Origin: Paenibacillus borealis
Lineage (GTDB): Bacteria > Bacillota > Bacilli > Paenibacillales > Paenibacillaceae
Reading direction: 5' to 3'
NCBI RefSeq assembly: GCF_000758665.1
Contig: NZ_CP009285.1
Span: 2,976,001 to 3,040,000, forward strand
Length of the DNA: 64,000 bases
Positions 33,576 through 42,628 of this stretch are shown here, one piece after another. The notes beneath the pieces were generated by a model, which made no database searches, had not been told where the DNA came from, and saw nothing but the letters and a program-made list of their open reading frames with translations. The position numbers were made by a program, and so were the translations under genes. How positions within the stretch are numbered: the first letter of the stretch is position 1; the number at the start of each line of letters is the position of its first letter.

Positions 33576-35516
33576 ATGAATATTATGACCGTGGAACACC
33601 TCTCCAAAAGCTACGGGGAGAAAACATTATTCAGTGATGCATCCTTTGGCATGGACGACAGGGACAAGATTGGCGTCATTGGTGTCAACGGAACGGGTAA
33701 ATCGACCTTTTTGAAGATTATCGCCGGGCTGGATACACCGGACGCCGGACAGATTGCCATCGGCAATGACGTGCGTGTGCAGTATCTGGCGCAGAATCCG
33801 CCGTATGAGCCTGGTAATACCGTGCTGCAGCAGGTGTTTGCCGGAGATGATCCGGAGCTTGCCACGATGCGGGAATATATGGAGATTATGTCTCTGCTGG
33901 AGCAGAAGCCGGGTGATTCCGTGCTGGAAACCAGACTCGTTCGGATCGGGCAGGCCATCGATGCCGCCGGCTCCTGGCAGCTGGAGAGTGAAGCCAAGAT
34001 TGTTCTGACCAAGCTTGGAATTACACAATTTGATGCCCTGATGGAGAACCTCTCAGGCGGCCAACGCAAGCGTGTAGCGCTTGCCGCAGCACTGATCACG
34101 CCTTCAGAGCTGCTGATTCTGGACGAGCCTACCAACCATATCGATACGGATTCCGTAGCCTGGCTGGAGCAATATTTGCAGAAACGGCGCGGGGCGCTGC
34201 TGATGGTTACGCATGACCGTTATTTCCTGGAACGGGTAGCCAGCGTGATGCTTGAGCTGGACGGAGGAAGCCTGTACCGCTATGAAGCGAACTATTCCCG
34301 CTTCCTGGAGCTGAAGGCTGACCGTGAGGAGCGCGAAGCCTCGGCGGAGCAGAAGCGCAAGAATCTGCTGCGCACCGAGCTGGCGTGGATCCGGCGCGGA
34401 GCCAAGGCACGCTCCACGAAGCAGAAGGCGCGTATCGACCGCTTCGAGAAGCTGAAGGAGAGTACAGGCGGCGCTTCATCTGCCTCGATGGATATTTCCG
34501 TGGCTTCCACCAGACTGGGCCGCAAAATCATCGAGATCCAGGATCTCACGAAATCCTTGGACGGCCGGACCCTGATTAAGGACCTGACCTATATCGCGGT
34601 GCCGCAGGACCGGGTGGGTATTGTCGGCAAGAACGGCAGCGGGAAGTCGACCCTGCTCAACCTGATCGCCGGAAAGCTTACGCCGGACAGCGGCGAGGTT
34701 CAGCTGGGGACAACCGTCAAGCTGGGCTATTTCACTCAGGAGCATCAGGATATGGATCTCAGCATGCGCGCGATCGAGTATGTGAAGGAAGAAGCGGAAA
34801 TCATCAAGACTGCGGACGGCAGTGTCATCACCGCCGGTCAAATGCTGGAACGGTTCCTGTTCCCGCCGGCGATGCAGTGGACCCCGATCTCCAAGCTGTC
34901 CGGCGGCGAGAAGAGACGCCTCTACCTGCTGCGTGTGCTCATGGGAGCGCCGAATGTGCTGCTGCTGGATGAGCCGACAAACGACCTCGATATCGGAACA
35001 CTGGCCGTGCTGGAGGACTATCTGGATGAATTCCCGGGCGTAGTCTTCACCGTATCGCATGACCGCTACTTCCTGGACCGTACGGTGGATAAGCTGATTG
35101 CGTTCGAGGACGGATCGATCCGGCTGCATGTCGGGGATTATAGTGAGTATGAGGAATGGCTGGCGAAGAACGTGCCGTCTGGCGGCGGAGGTTCCGGCAA
35201 GTCAGAAGGCTCCGGCGCCCGCAGCGCTGCTGCTGTTGAGCAGAGCGGGAATGCACCGGCTGCCGCGCCGTCCCGTGAGAAGCTGAAATTCACCTTCAAG
35301 GAGCAGAAGGAATATGAAGGGATTGACGAAGCCATCGAACAGGCCGAGCAGCATCTCGTAGATATTTCAGCACAGATGGAGTCGGCCTTTGCCGACTCCG
35401 GTAAGCTTCAGGAGCTGGTGGATAAGCAACGGCAGGCCGAAGCCGAGCTGGAGCGCCTGATGGAGCGCTGGACGTATCTCAACGAGCTGGCGGAGAAGAT
35501 CGCCGGGAAGGCGTGA
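33576..35516 (+). CDS. ABC-F family ribosomal ATPase (Uup/YfmR-like)
   Basis: A 646-residue cytoplasmic protein with two ABC ATPase domains and no membrane segment. Walker A motifs are GVNGTGKS and GKNGSGKS; signatures are NLSGGQRKRVALA and KLSGGEKRRLYLL; Walker B are LLILDEPTNH and VLLLDEPTND. A charged P-site linker (about residues 245-295, AELERL-type helices) joins them, and a C-terminal coiled coil (about 575-640) is of the Uup_C type. In B. subtilis YfmR helps ribosomes stalled on proline codons. A Gly/Ser-rich spacer (about 533-560) precedes the coiled coil. Confidence 0.9.
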   Translation: MNIMTVEHLSKSYGEKTLFSDASFGMDDRDKIGVIGVNGTGKSTFLKIIAGLDTPDAGQIAIGNDVRVQYLAQNPPYEPGNTVLQQVFAGDDPELATMREYMEIMSLLEQKPGDSVLETRLVRIGQAIDAAGSWQLESEAKIVLTKLGITQFDALMENLSGGQRKRVALAAALITPSELLILDEPTNHIDTDSVAWLEQYLQKRRGALLMVTHDRYFLERVASVMLELDGGSLYRYEANYSRFLELKADREEREASAEQKRKNLLRTELAWIRRGAKARSTKQKARIDRFEKLKESTGGASSASMDISVASTRLGRKIIEIQDLTKSLDGRTLIKDLTYIAVPQDRVGIVGKNGSGKSTLLNLIAGKLTPDSGEVQLGTTVKLGYFTQEHQDMDLSMRAIEYVKEEAEIIKTADGSVITAGQMLERFLFPPAMQWTPISKLSGGEKRRLYLLRVLMGAPNVLLLDEPTNDLDIGTLAVLEDYLDEFPGVVFTVSHDRYFLDRTVDKLIAFEDGSIRLHVGDYSEYEEWLAKNVPSGGGGSGKSEGSGARSAAAVEQSGNAPAAAPSREKLKFTFKEQKEYEGIDEAIEQAEQHLVDISAQMESAFADSGKLQELVDKQRQAEAELERLMERWTYLNELAEKIAGKA

Positions 35517-35752
35517 GGTTTGCTGCGCTGCGGGGCTGGGGTGAGGATGTGACAAACCCATCTCCGCTGTTCCCCATCGTTGCAGTACTATAAATGGAGC
35601 AGCAGGGGTTGAATAAGCGCCGGGTGTGGCCTGATGGAGCAACATAAACCTATCCTTCACCCTGTGAATAGCTGGACTATTAGGCGCTGCCGTTGTCGCT
35701 GAAAATCCTTGATTCGCTGCTTTCTGTGGAAGAGTTCAGTTAACTTGATATA

Positions 35753-35885
35753 AAATCCTGCCCAAAATACAACATTTCCCTCATCCTATCGGCCCAAATC
35801 CACGATTGTTGTATAAAAGGCAGGATTTCACCTTATTCAAGCGTCTTAGCAGAAGGATTGTTGTATTTTATACAACAATCCTTCT
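35753..35885. repeat. Two inverted repeats of the ACAACAAT family
   Basis: AAATCCTGCC (35753-35762) pairs with 35819-35828, and a perfect 15-bp stem at 35851-35865/35871-35885 has a 5-base loop. The core TACAACAAT and AAATCCTGC motifs are those of the tandem array at 21407-21660. The remainder of 35517-36122 shows no gene or clear terminator. Confidence 0.75.
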
Positions 35886-36122
35886 GAACACCTGGATATT
35901 CATGAATCAAAGTTGCAAAACGTACAACATTTATGTCTACAGTCTTGCTATGAAGCCACTATACGGTCTGCAACGAATCAATTCAATTCGAGGAATTGAC
36001 GTGTTCCGCCAGTCCCACAGTGGCTGAGCGGTAACTTGTATAGATGGTTATTGGCTAAAGTGCGGTTTATATATGGATGGGTAATCCTATTGGAGTTACA
36101 TCACAGAAGGAGGACGCTGCCA

Positions 36123-36608
36123 GTGACAACCATTGATACTGCCATAGCGCTGCGGACCTCCGGTCAGGCAGAGGAAGCGAGAGTCATGCTGCTTCAGCTG
36201 CTGTCAGCGGATGACAGCAATGCCGGGCTGAACTATCAGCTGGCCTGGACGCATGATGTGCTGGGCCTGGAACGTGAGGCTGTATCCTATTATGAGCGGA
36301 GTCTTGCACTTGGTCTCCCGGATGAGGAGCAGAAAGCCGGGGCGATGCTGGGACTGGGAAGCACGTACCGGACGCTTGGGGCGTACTCACAGTCCCGGGA
36401 GATTCTGGAGCAGGGGATGAGAAATTTCCCGCAACGCGCAGAATTCCAAGCATTCCTGGCCATGACGCTGCATAATCTGGGCGATCATTCTGAGGCGATG
36501 GAGCTGCTGCTTAAGCTGCTGTCAGAAACCTCTGGCGATGCAGGGATCCAAAGTTACAGCAAAGCCATTATGTTCTATGCAGATAAGCTGGAGCAGGTAT
36601 GGGATTGA
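36123..36608 (+). CDS. Tetratricopeptide-repeat protein
   Basis: A 161-residue soluble all-helical protein with about three TPR units: GLNYQLAWTHDVLGLEREAV followed by YYERSLALG, then AMLGLGSTYRTLGAYSQS, then FLAMTLHNLGDHSEAMELL. It probably binds another protein; the partner is unknown. GTG 36123 is preferred because AAGGAGG lies 9 bases upstream; the frame extends to 36036 without an RBS. A very strong hairpin terminator follows within 20 bases. Confidence 0.8.
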   Translation: MTTIDTAIALRTSGQAEEARVMLLQLLSADDSNAGLNYQLAWTHDVLGLEREAVSYYERSLALGLPDEEQKAGAMLGLGSTYRTLGAYSQSREILEQGMRNFPQRAEFQAFLAMTLHNLGDHSEAMELLLKLLSETSGDAGIQSYSKAIMFYADKLEQVWD

Positions 36609-36625
36609 GCTCATTATGAATTTAG

Positions 36626-36662
36626 CAGACCGGCACCCGGAATTCGGGTGCCGGTCTGTTGT
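36626..36662 (+). terminator. Strong terminator after the TPR gene
   Basis: A perfect 14-bp stem, 36626-36639 with 36645-36658, and a 5-base loop, followed by TTGTTG. Confidence 0.8.
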
Positions 36663-36811
36663 TGCGGTACGATATGTTGGCCGTGTTATGCAACGTATAG
36701 AATGAGTATAATCGAGTTTTCCTTTGACCACATGATTGCAAGGTACTACTATAAAATTACAAAATAGGAAAGTGAGTGAGTTTAGTATTACAGCAAACGG
36801 AGGTATTCACA

Positions 36812-37558
36812 ATGGACCATAAAAATTCCAGCATTGAATATAAAGGCGATTTCTACGAAGATATCGGAGATTTCATTAAGGACAATTACTTGAATTATGG
36901 CTTTACCAAGGGAACAGTACAGGAAGTTGACTTCTTGATTGAACGGATGAATCTACAACCGGATACACGTATTCTGGATATCGGCTGTGGTCCGGGCCGG
37001 CATAGCCTGGAGCTTGCCCGTCGCGGAATTCAAACAGTCGGTGTTGATATTTCAGCAGAATTTATCAAATATGCGAATGGGGCAGCCTTGAGCGAAGGGC
37101 TAAATGCAGAATTTCTGGCTGCGGATGCCCGCGAACTGGCCTTCATCCAGGAATTTGACGGAGCGATCTGCCTCTGTGAAGGTGCATTTGGTTTAGCCGG
37201 CAGTGAGGAGAATCACCGGAAGGTTCTAAGAGGGGTACATCAAGCCCTGCGGTCCGGATCTTTGTTTATTCTCACTGTTATTAATGCTCTTAACGTAGCT
37301 CGTAATGTTAATGATGACTCGCTATTCGATGCTTATACCTGCACCAAAGCCGATAAAGAAGTGATTCTTAGTCCAGAGGGCGAAGCTAAAGAGGTATCTA
37401 TATATACCACCGCTTTTACTTTCAGGGAATTAAAGATGCTTCTGGAAAGTGAAGGATTTGAGGTGGAGGCAGCTTATGGCTGTAGCGCTGGGCATTTTGG
37501 GGTCAATCCGCTAAAGGTCGATAGCATGGAAATCATGATGGTCTCACGCCGTAAATAA
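36812..37558 (+). CDS. Class I SAM-dependent methyltransferase
   Basis: A 248-residue enzyme with motif I RILDIGCGPGRHSLELARRG (about residues 53-72), post-I VGVDIS, motif II FDGAICLCEGAFGL, and a motif-III-like LFILTVINALN. Substrate unknown; the pattern is of small-molecule methyltransferases. ACGGAGG lies 9 bases before the ATG at 36812, so the longer frame from 36776 is not used. Base composition is slightly more AT-rich than its neighbours. A bidirectional terminator follows. Confidence 0.83.
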   Translation: MDHKNSSIEYKGDFYEDIGDFIKDNYLNYGFTKGTVQEVDFLIERMNLQPDTRILDIGCGPGRHSLELARRGIQTVGVDISAEFIKYANGAALSEGLNAEFLAADARELAFIQEFDGAICLCEGAFGLAGSEENHRKVLRGVHQALRSGSLFILTVINALNVARNVNDDSLFDAYTCTKADKEVILSPEGEAKEVSIYTTAFTFRELKMLLESEGFEVEAAYGCSAGHFGVNPLKVDSMEIMMVSRRK

Positions 37559-37614
37559 GGGGGCTGCCACTGCCATCCCAGTGGTTCGTCCGTACCAGGC
37601 CGGTTATTCATTAA

Positions 37615-37662
37615 AAAGAGTGCAGCATCAGCCGTTAATAGGGCTAGTGCTGCACTCTTTGT
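37615..37662. terminator. Bidirectional terminator
   Basis: A perfect 13-bp stem, 37615-37627 with 37648-37660; A run on the left and T run on the right. It lies between convergent genes. Confidence 0.8.
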
Positions 37663-37738
37663 GTAAGCAGGCAGAGACGATGGAGAATCAGCCGCAGAGG
37701 CAGGGTCGCCTTATGTCGCGGCCACGGCTTTCCCGTTG

Positions 37739-38581
37739 CTACTTGCCGCCCGCCACGGCAATCATCTGCACGACCGGCCGCGAGTCGCCGGTAAGCACCG
37801 CCTCGTCAGCGTTCATCTGCGATGAACCGTCTCCGTCGAGGAAGATCCCTTCCCGTCCCCCGCCGGGGACGGTCTGCTGCACGGCGGTGCGGAATTCCTC
37901 CGCCGTGCAGAGCGACTTCGTGACAAGCAGCCACAGCTTGCCGGACTGGTCGTAGACCAGCCCGGAGCGCAGGCGCTGCTCGCCCTCGAAGGGAAGATGC
38001 TCTGCGGCTGCAGCGGCCGCCCACAGCTCTTCATGCTGCAGGTTCATGCTGATCCCGCCCTGCGCCCAGTAGTTGCCGCGGTCACTCACCGCCAGATCGT
38101 CGCCGGAGGCGGCGACCTGTACGCTGAACGCTCCCGCGGCTCCATCCCACACCAGGGTTCCACGCTCGTACTTCGCGTTGAACCATCCGGAGCCGTAGCC
38201 CTGCGGTGCGCCGTTCACCGGCACGTCATTCATAATGGCGATGGACAGCAGGTCATCGCCATAGAAGAAGCCGCCATTGATCCCGTAGGCGGCAACTTGG
38301 CGCAGCGGCAGCCCTGCGCGCCGCAGCACCACATCCTCCGGCTTCACCGCCATCATATGCAGCTGGACCTTGCCGGGGCTTTCAGCCTCCAGATAAGTGT
38401 AGTTATGGGGGAGGCCGTCGAAGACCTCATGCTTGTTTTGCTTCGTCAGCCCGATTACAGCCCAAGTCACCGCAAGGACCGCCAGTACGGTGACTGCTAC
38501 CCACCGCTTACGCTGCCGCCACAAGCGCTGCTGCCATAGCTGGCGCCCCTCACCAATGCCAGCTTCAGTGCGCCCCAACAT
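37739..38581 (-). CDS. Phosphodiester glycosidase (NAGPA domain) membrane protein
   Basis: A 280-residue protein with a cytoplasmic basic N-terminus, a transmembrane helix at about residues 29-45 (AVTVLAVLAVTWAVIGL), and an extracytoplasmic NAGPA domain: LHMMAVKPEDV, AYGINGGFFYGDD, and the terminal EGIFLDGDGSSQM. Family members cleave GlcNAc-alpha-phosphodiesters. It overlaps the M42 peptidase stop by 17 bases and lacks a clear RBS, implying translational coupling. The gene is markedly GC-rich, which gives several shadow frames. Confidence 0.8.
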   Translation of the reverse strand: MLGRTEAGIGEGRQLWQQRLWRQRKRWVAVTVLAVLAVTWAVIGLTKQNKHEVFDGLPHNYTYLEAESPGKVQLHMMAVKPEDVVLRRAGLPLRQVAAYGINGGFFYGDDLLSIAIMNDVPVNGAPQGYGSGWFNAKYERGTLVWDGAAGAFSVQVAASGDDLAVSDRGNYWAQGGISMNLQHEELWAAAAAAEHLPFEGEQRLRSGLVYDQSGKLWLLVTKSLCTAEEFRTAVQQTVPGGGREGIFLDGDGSSQMNADEAVLTGDSRPVVQMIAVAGGK

Positions 38582-39608
38582 AAGCAGCCAATAGCTTAGC
38601 TGTATTCAGTACGGCCTGCTTGTGTGTACGCTCCATAGAGTGGGAGGCATGTACGCCCGGGCCGATCAGTGCAGCGCGGATATTATTGCCGCCCCGCAGC
38701 GCAGCGGAGGCGTCCGATCCATATTGCGGATAGATATCTACCGCAAAAGAAATCGCCAGTCCATTAGCCAGCTCAATCAGCTTGCTGGTCATGGCATAGT
38801 CATAAGGTCCGGACGAATCCTTCGCACAGATGGAGACATCGGTCTCCTTGCAGCTCAGATCATCACCCATAGCGCCCATATCCACAGCGATCATCTCGTT
38901 AATCCCGCCCGGAATCCAGGCCGCGCCGTGTCCGACCTCTTCATAATTGGAGATCAGCAGGGACAGGTTGTGGAGCGGCTTCCAGCCTTCGCGCCGGATG
39001 CTCTCCAGGAGGCCGAAGATTGCCGCTACACTGGCTTTGTCATCGAGATGACGGGACTTAACATAACCGCTCGGCGTCAATACCGCACGGGCGTCAAAAG
39101 AAATGAAATCACCCACAGCAATGCCCAGCTTCAGCACATCATCTTTGGTGGAGACCATTTCATCAATACGGATTTCCATGTTCTCTTCTACGCGTTTGAA
39201 ATCGCGGGCATCGGCATACACATGCACGGAAGGATGGCTGCTAAGGATTGTACCGGTGTAGGTTAATCCGCTGCGCGTATGAATCGTGCAGTATTCATTC
39301 TCGATACTCTGCATGCTGAAACCACCGACAGAGGTCAAGCGCAGGGAGCCGTTTGGTTTAATGGAGCGTACCATGGCGCCCAGCGTATCTACATGAGCGC
39401 TGATCCCGATGGTGCGCGAAGGATCAAGTCCGGGAACAGTCAGGATCGCCCCGCCTTTCTCATTCCAGCTGAGCGGAATATTCAGTGCAGCCGCTTCTTC
39501 GGCCACAAGAGTCATCACCTGGGCGGTGAAGCCGCTGGGACTGGGGGTATCGAGCAGTTTTTTGAGCAGGGTCAGGATATATTCTTCATTAGGCTGAATG
39601 TTAAGCAA
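38565..39608 (-). CDS. M42 family (glutamyl aminopeptidase-like) metallopeptidase
   Basis: A 347-residue cytoplasmic dinuclear zinc peptidase. Visible ligands are ISAHVDTLGAMV (His), the Asp in SRHLDDKASVAA, the ISNYEEVGHGA Glu pair, the VDMGAMG Asp, and GVHASHSMERTH (His). The length fits the family, which forms large tetrahedral assemblies that trim peptides. The start is TTG at 39608, 8 bases after AGGAGG. It appears to be the second gene of a lapA-M42-NAGPA unit read leftwards. Confidence 0.9.
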   Translation of the reverse strand: MLNIQPNEEYILTLLKKLLDTPSPSGFTAQVMTLVAEEAAALNIPLSWNEKGGAILTVPGLDPSRTIGISAHVDTLGAMVRSIKPNGSLRLTSVGGFSMQSIENEYCTIHTRSGLTYTGTILSSHPSVHVYADARDFKRVEENMEIRIDEMVSTKDDVLKLGIAVGDFISFDARAVLTPSGYVKSRHLDDKASVAAIFGLLESIRREGWKPLHNLSLLISNYEEVGHGAAWIPGGINEMIAVDMGAMGDDLSCKETDVSICAKDSSGPYDYAMTSKLIELANGLAISFAVDIYPQYGSDASAALRGGNNIRAALIGPGVHASHSMERTHKQAVLNTAKLLAAYVGAH

Positions 39609-39636
39609 GAGATGTTCCTCCTATTCGATGTGTGAA

Positions 39637-39957
39637 TTATAACTGGGCTGATCCTTCAGGAGAGATGGAATCACCCGGAACGGTTAAAGAATCCATGGCA
39701 TTGCCTGCATCACGGAGCTTGGTAAGCTCTGCGTTCAAGCTTTTAATCTGCTTCTGCAGCTTATACTGGCGGAAAATCCCGTAAGAACCGACAACAACGC
39801 CACCGATCAGCGCACAGCCGAGAATGACAAGAATGAGCGGGATGCTGACAAAGTCGAACCCGAAATTAACGGGAACCGTATCCACATTCATTACTGCGAA
39901 TACTGCAGTCAGCAGAGCGAAAAATAAACCTAATATAAGTGACCATTGAAATTTCAT
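39637..39957 (-). CDS. LapA domain (DUF1049) small membrane protein
   Basis: A 106-residue protein with two transmembrane segments (SLILGLFFALLTAVFAVMNVD, parts of residues 5-25, and PLILVILGCALIGGVVVGSY, 40-60) followed by a coiled-coil tail (YKLQKQIKSLNAELTKL). The NVDTVPVNF motif is characteristic of LapA/YrvD proteins, which help lipopolysaccharide assembly in Proteobacteria; in Gram-positives the role is unknown. AAGGAGGAAG precedes the ATG. Confidence 0.82.
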   Translation of the reverse strand: MKFQWSLILGLFFALLTAVFAVMNVDTVPVNFGFDFVSIPLILVILGCALIGGVVVGSYGIFRQYKLQKQIKSLNAELTKLRDAGNAMDSLTVPGDSISPEGSAQL

Positions 39958-39988
39958 ATAGCTTCCTCCTTAGAATGATATGACAATA

Positions 39989-40020
39989 CAAATCCCCTGC
40001 CCGCAAGGGCAAGGGATTAC
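39989..40020 (-). terminator. Hairpin between pepF and lapA-like gene
   Basis: The arms around AATCCC...GGGATT (39991-40018) enclose GCCC-GCAA-GGGC. It may end the pepF transcript on the reverse strand. Confidence 0.5.
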
Positions 40021-40041
40021 TGTAATACTAAGCTTTCTGTC

Positions 40042-41961
40042 TTACTTGGTCAACTGCTCCATCTGTTCGATCACGCTCTCGAAGACGCTCATTGCTTCAC
40101 GGATCGGTTCAGGAGAGGACATGTCAACGCCGGCCTTGGTCAGGATATTGATCGAATAATCACTGCCGCCGCTCTTCAGGAAGCCGAGGTAACGGTCGAC
40201 CGCCGGTTTGCCTTCCTCCAGAATCTGTTTGGCGAAGCTGGTCGCCGCCGAGAAGCCCGTAGCATACTTATAGACATAGAAGCTGTTGTAGAAATGCGGA
40301 ATCCGTGCCCATTCCATCTCGATATCCTTATCGACTACCATATCCGCGCCGTAATACTTCACATTGAGGTCATAGTAGATGGCTGAGAGATCTTGCGGAG
40401 TCAGTGATTCGCCTTCTTCAGCACGCTCATGAATGATCTTCTCGAATTCGGCGAACATCGTTTGCCGGAACACGGTAGTGCGGAACTGGTCTGCATAATA
40501 GGTGAGCAGGTACATTTTTTCCTTCGGATCCGTCGACTTGTTCAGCAGATAATCCATCAGCAGGGCTTCGTTAGTGGTTGAAGCAACCTCTGCCAGGAAA
40601 ATGGTGTACTGGGCATCCCGGTATTTCAGCGTTGTGTCCGAATAGTAGGAGTGGAGGGCATGGCCCATCTCGTGCGCCAGCGTGAACATACTGTTGAGAT
40701 TGTCGTTATGGTTCAGCAGCACGTAAGGATGGGTGCCGTAAGCTCCCCAGCTGTAGGCGCCGGTGCGTTTGTTCTCATTCTCGTAAACATCGATCCAGCC
40801 TTTATCGTATCCGTCCTGCAGCACATTTAAGTAGTCCTCGCCCAGCGGCTTAAGGCCTTCTTTCGTGATCTTCTTGGCTTCTTCAAAAGTAATATCCAGC
40901 TTATATTCGTCCACCAGCGGAGCGAACAGGTCATACATATGTAGCTCATCTACCCCAAGCAGCTTCTGGCGCAGCTTCATATAACGGTGCATCAACGGCA
41001 GGCTCTCATGGATGGTGTCGATCAGATTAGTGTAGACTTCTTTGGGAATATTGTCGCCGTAGAGGGACATTTCCAGCACTGAAGGATATTTGCGGACACG
41101 CGAGTAAAATACATTCTTATTGACATTCGCACTAAGTGTAGCGGCGATAGTATTCTTCTGCTTGCCGTAAGTCTCGTAGACTGCCTTGAACGCATTCTTG
41201 CGCACTTCGCGGTCCGGGCTTTCCAGGAACTGAATGTAGCTTCCGTGGGTGAGCTCGACTTCCTGGCCTTCTTCATTCTTGACCTTCGGGAACTTCAGAT
41301 CCGCATTGTTCAGCATGCCGAATACAGTCTGAGGTGCCTGGGCAAGAGTGCCAACCTGAGCGAGCAGTGCTTCTTCCGCTTTGGAGAGAACATGTGCTTT
41401 CTCCCGCTTCATTTCCGTTAAGGTGAAGGTATAGTCAGAGAGTGAAGGATCAGCAATGAACTGGTCCAGTGTTTCGTTAGGCAGGGCGAGAATTTCCGGT
41501 GTGACAAAAGATAGAGCTTCACCGGCTTCAACGCCAAGCTTTTTAGCTTTTGAGGAGAGAGCCTGGTACTTAGGGGCAGCCGTATCTTCATCCTGGCGCA
41601 TATGCGCATAGACATAGAGGCGTTCGGTCAGCAGGGACAGCTTATCGTCCAGCTCGAAGCATTTCTTGAGGGCCTCAGGAGAGTCCAGCTTACCCTGGAA
41701 GCCGGCGGCGCTAGTGATTAGCTCCTTCACTTCCTTATATTCGGCATCCCATTGTTCCTCTGAAGCAAACATATCTTCCAGCTTCCAGCGGTTCTCAGCG
41801 GGCACTTCACTTCTCTTAGGTAATTGTTCCATAGAAATAATCCTCCTCGGTTGATGGGATGCAGCAGACATTGTCTCTGTTTGCGGCACTGCTGCGGTCA
41901 CATTCCCCGGCAACAGGCCGAGAGCAAGCAGTAGCGGGAGGGATTTGGACGTAAACGACAT
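40042..41961 (-). CDS. pepF: Oligoendopeptidase F with optional signal peptide (two starts)
   Basis: A 639-residue M3B zinc endopeptidase: HEMGHALHSYYS near residue 450 holds the zinc, with the third ligand Glu in FLAEVAST. PepF normally starts near MEQLPKRSEVPAENRWKLE and is cytoplasmic. Here that ATG is internal (41832, residue 44) with GAGGAGG 9 bases upstream. The frame also begins at 41961 with its own AGGAGG 8 bases upstream, and adds a signal-peptide-like stretch (SLPLLLALGLLPGNVTAA). Both starts look usable, so exported and cytosolic forms are possible. Confidence 0.9.
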   Translation of the reverse strand: MSFTSKSLPLLLALGLLPGNVTAAVPQTETMSAASHQPRRIISMEQLPKRSEVPAENRWKLEDMFASEEQWDAEYKEVKELITSAAGFQGKLDSPEALKKCFELDDKLSLLTERLYVYAHMRQDEDTAAPKYQALSSKAKKLGVEAGEALSFVTPEILALPNETLDQFIADPSLSDYTFTLTEMKREKAHVLSKAEEALLAQVGTLAQAPQTVFGMLNNADLKFPKVKNEEGQEVELTHGSYIQFLESPDREVRKNAFKAVYETYGKQKNTIAATLSANVNKNVFYSRVRKYPSVLEMSLYGDNIPKEVYTNLIDTIHESLPLMHRYMKLRQKLLGVDELHMYDLFAPLVDEYKLDITFEEAKKITKEGLKPLGEDYLNVLQDGYDKGWIDVYENENKRTGAYSWGAYGTHPYVLLNHNDNLNSMFTLAHEMGHALHSYYSDTTLKYRDAQYTIFLAEVASTTNEALLMDYLLNKSTDPKEKMYLLTYYADQFRTTVFRQTMFAEFEKIIHERAEEGESLTPQDLSAIYYDLNVKYYGADMVVDKDIEMEWARIPHFYNSFYVYKYATGFSAATSFAKQILEEGKPAVDRYLGFLKSGGSDYSINILTKAGVDMSSPEPIREAMSVFESVIEQMEQLTK

Positions 41962-42045
41962 GACAGCAGCCTCCTGAGTCTTAAAGTCGGCTTAGTATGC
42001 CCTGCCAAATCCTGATTATTAATTCTTAAGTAACGCCGGATAAAG

Positions 42046-42216
42046 TTATGCGAGCATGCTGTAAATAATGAAGACAAATGCGAGCGCGATCATGATGACT
42101 GCTGTTAAGGCCATGCCGCGTTTCAGACGCGGCGGCATCTTGTCCTTGCTCATAACGAGCACGGCACCCAGACACAGTACGACAATCACATAGATTACAA
42201 GATTCTCATTGTTCAT
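42046..42216 (-). CDS. Small two-helix membrane protein (56 residues)
   Basis: The frame reads NNENLVIYVIVVLCLGAVLV (first helix, about residues 6-22), a charged cytoplasmic loop KDKMPPRLKRG, and a second helix MALTAVIMIALAFVFIIYSM. The ATG lies 6 bases after the stop of the upstream gene, with only a weak RBS, so coupling is likely. No homologue is recognised. The hairpin-like topology with a basic loop supports a real membrane protein. Confidence 0.6.
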   Translation of the reverse strand: MNNENLVIYVIVVLCLGAVLVMSKDKMPPRLKRGMALTAVIMIALAFVFIIYSMLA

Positions 42217-42222
42217 GCCCGG

Positions 42223-42456
42223 TTATACCTGTTTGAAGGCAGCGATGATATTCTTGTACTCTTCTTCATTGTCTTTGTATGACTCTTTGTTGAAGCGGTT
42301 GTTGACCCACTGCATCATGGCCGGACGGCTCATGAAGGTATGTGTTTCTTCGCCCCATTGATCGGAAATTTCACGGAGGATAATATAACGTCCCTGAACT
42401 TCCACTGTCATCATATTCCATTTGTCTGTTTTGTATATTTCATGTTTTTTGATCAT
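42223..42456 (-). CDS. Hypothetical small protein (77 residues)
   Basis: A soluble charged protein beginning IKKHEIYKTDKWNMMTVEVQ with a GRYIILREISDQWG stretch and a helical, acidic C-terminus ending IIAAFKQV. The start at 42456 follows GGGTGG by about 8 bases; two earlier in-frame starts exist (42462 and 42495). It leads a two-gene unit with the 56-residue membrane protein. I do not recognise the family. Confidence 0.55.
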   Translation of the reverse strand: MIKKHEIYKTDKWNMMTVEVQGRYIILREISDQWGEETHTFMSRPAMMQWVNNRFNKESYKDNEEEYKNIIAAFKQV

Positions 42457-42554
42457 TATCATTACCACCCTGGCGATTTTTGGCTTTTGGCTCAATGATA
42501 ACGCACCGGAGAAGGGAAAAGCAAATTAAATCACGAATACAGGGAAAAGATGGA

Positions 42555-42620
42555 TTGCTTTACAGGTATAGATGGAGTATAATGTAAGCATACGCCATAT
42601 ATGGCGGTATTTTTAGGAGG
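42555..42620 (+). promoter_or_regulatory. Promoter and structured leader of the cold-shock gene
   Basis: TTGCTT (42555-42560), 17-base spacer, TATAAT (42578-42583). The leader holds the palindrome CGCCATATATGGCG (42592-42605) followed by TTTTT and AGGAGG (42615-42620). The hairpin next to the RBS could modulate translation with temperature. Confidence 0.65.
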
Positions 42621-42628
42621 TTGTTCAT

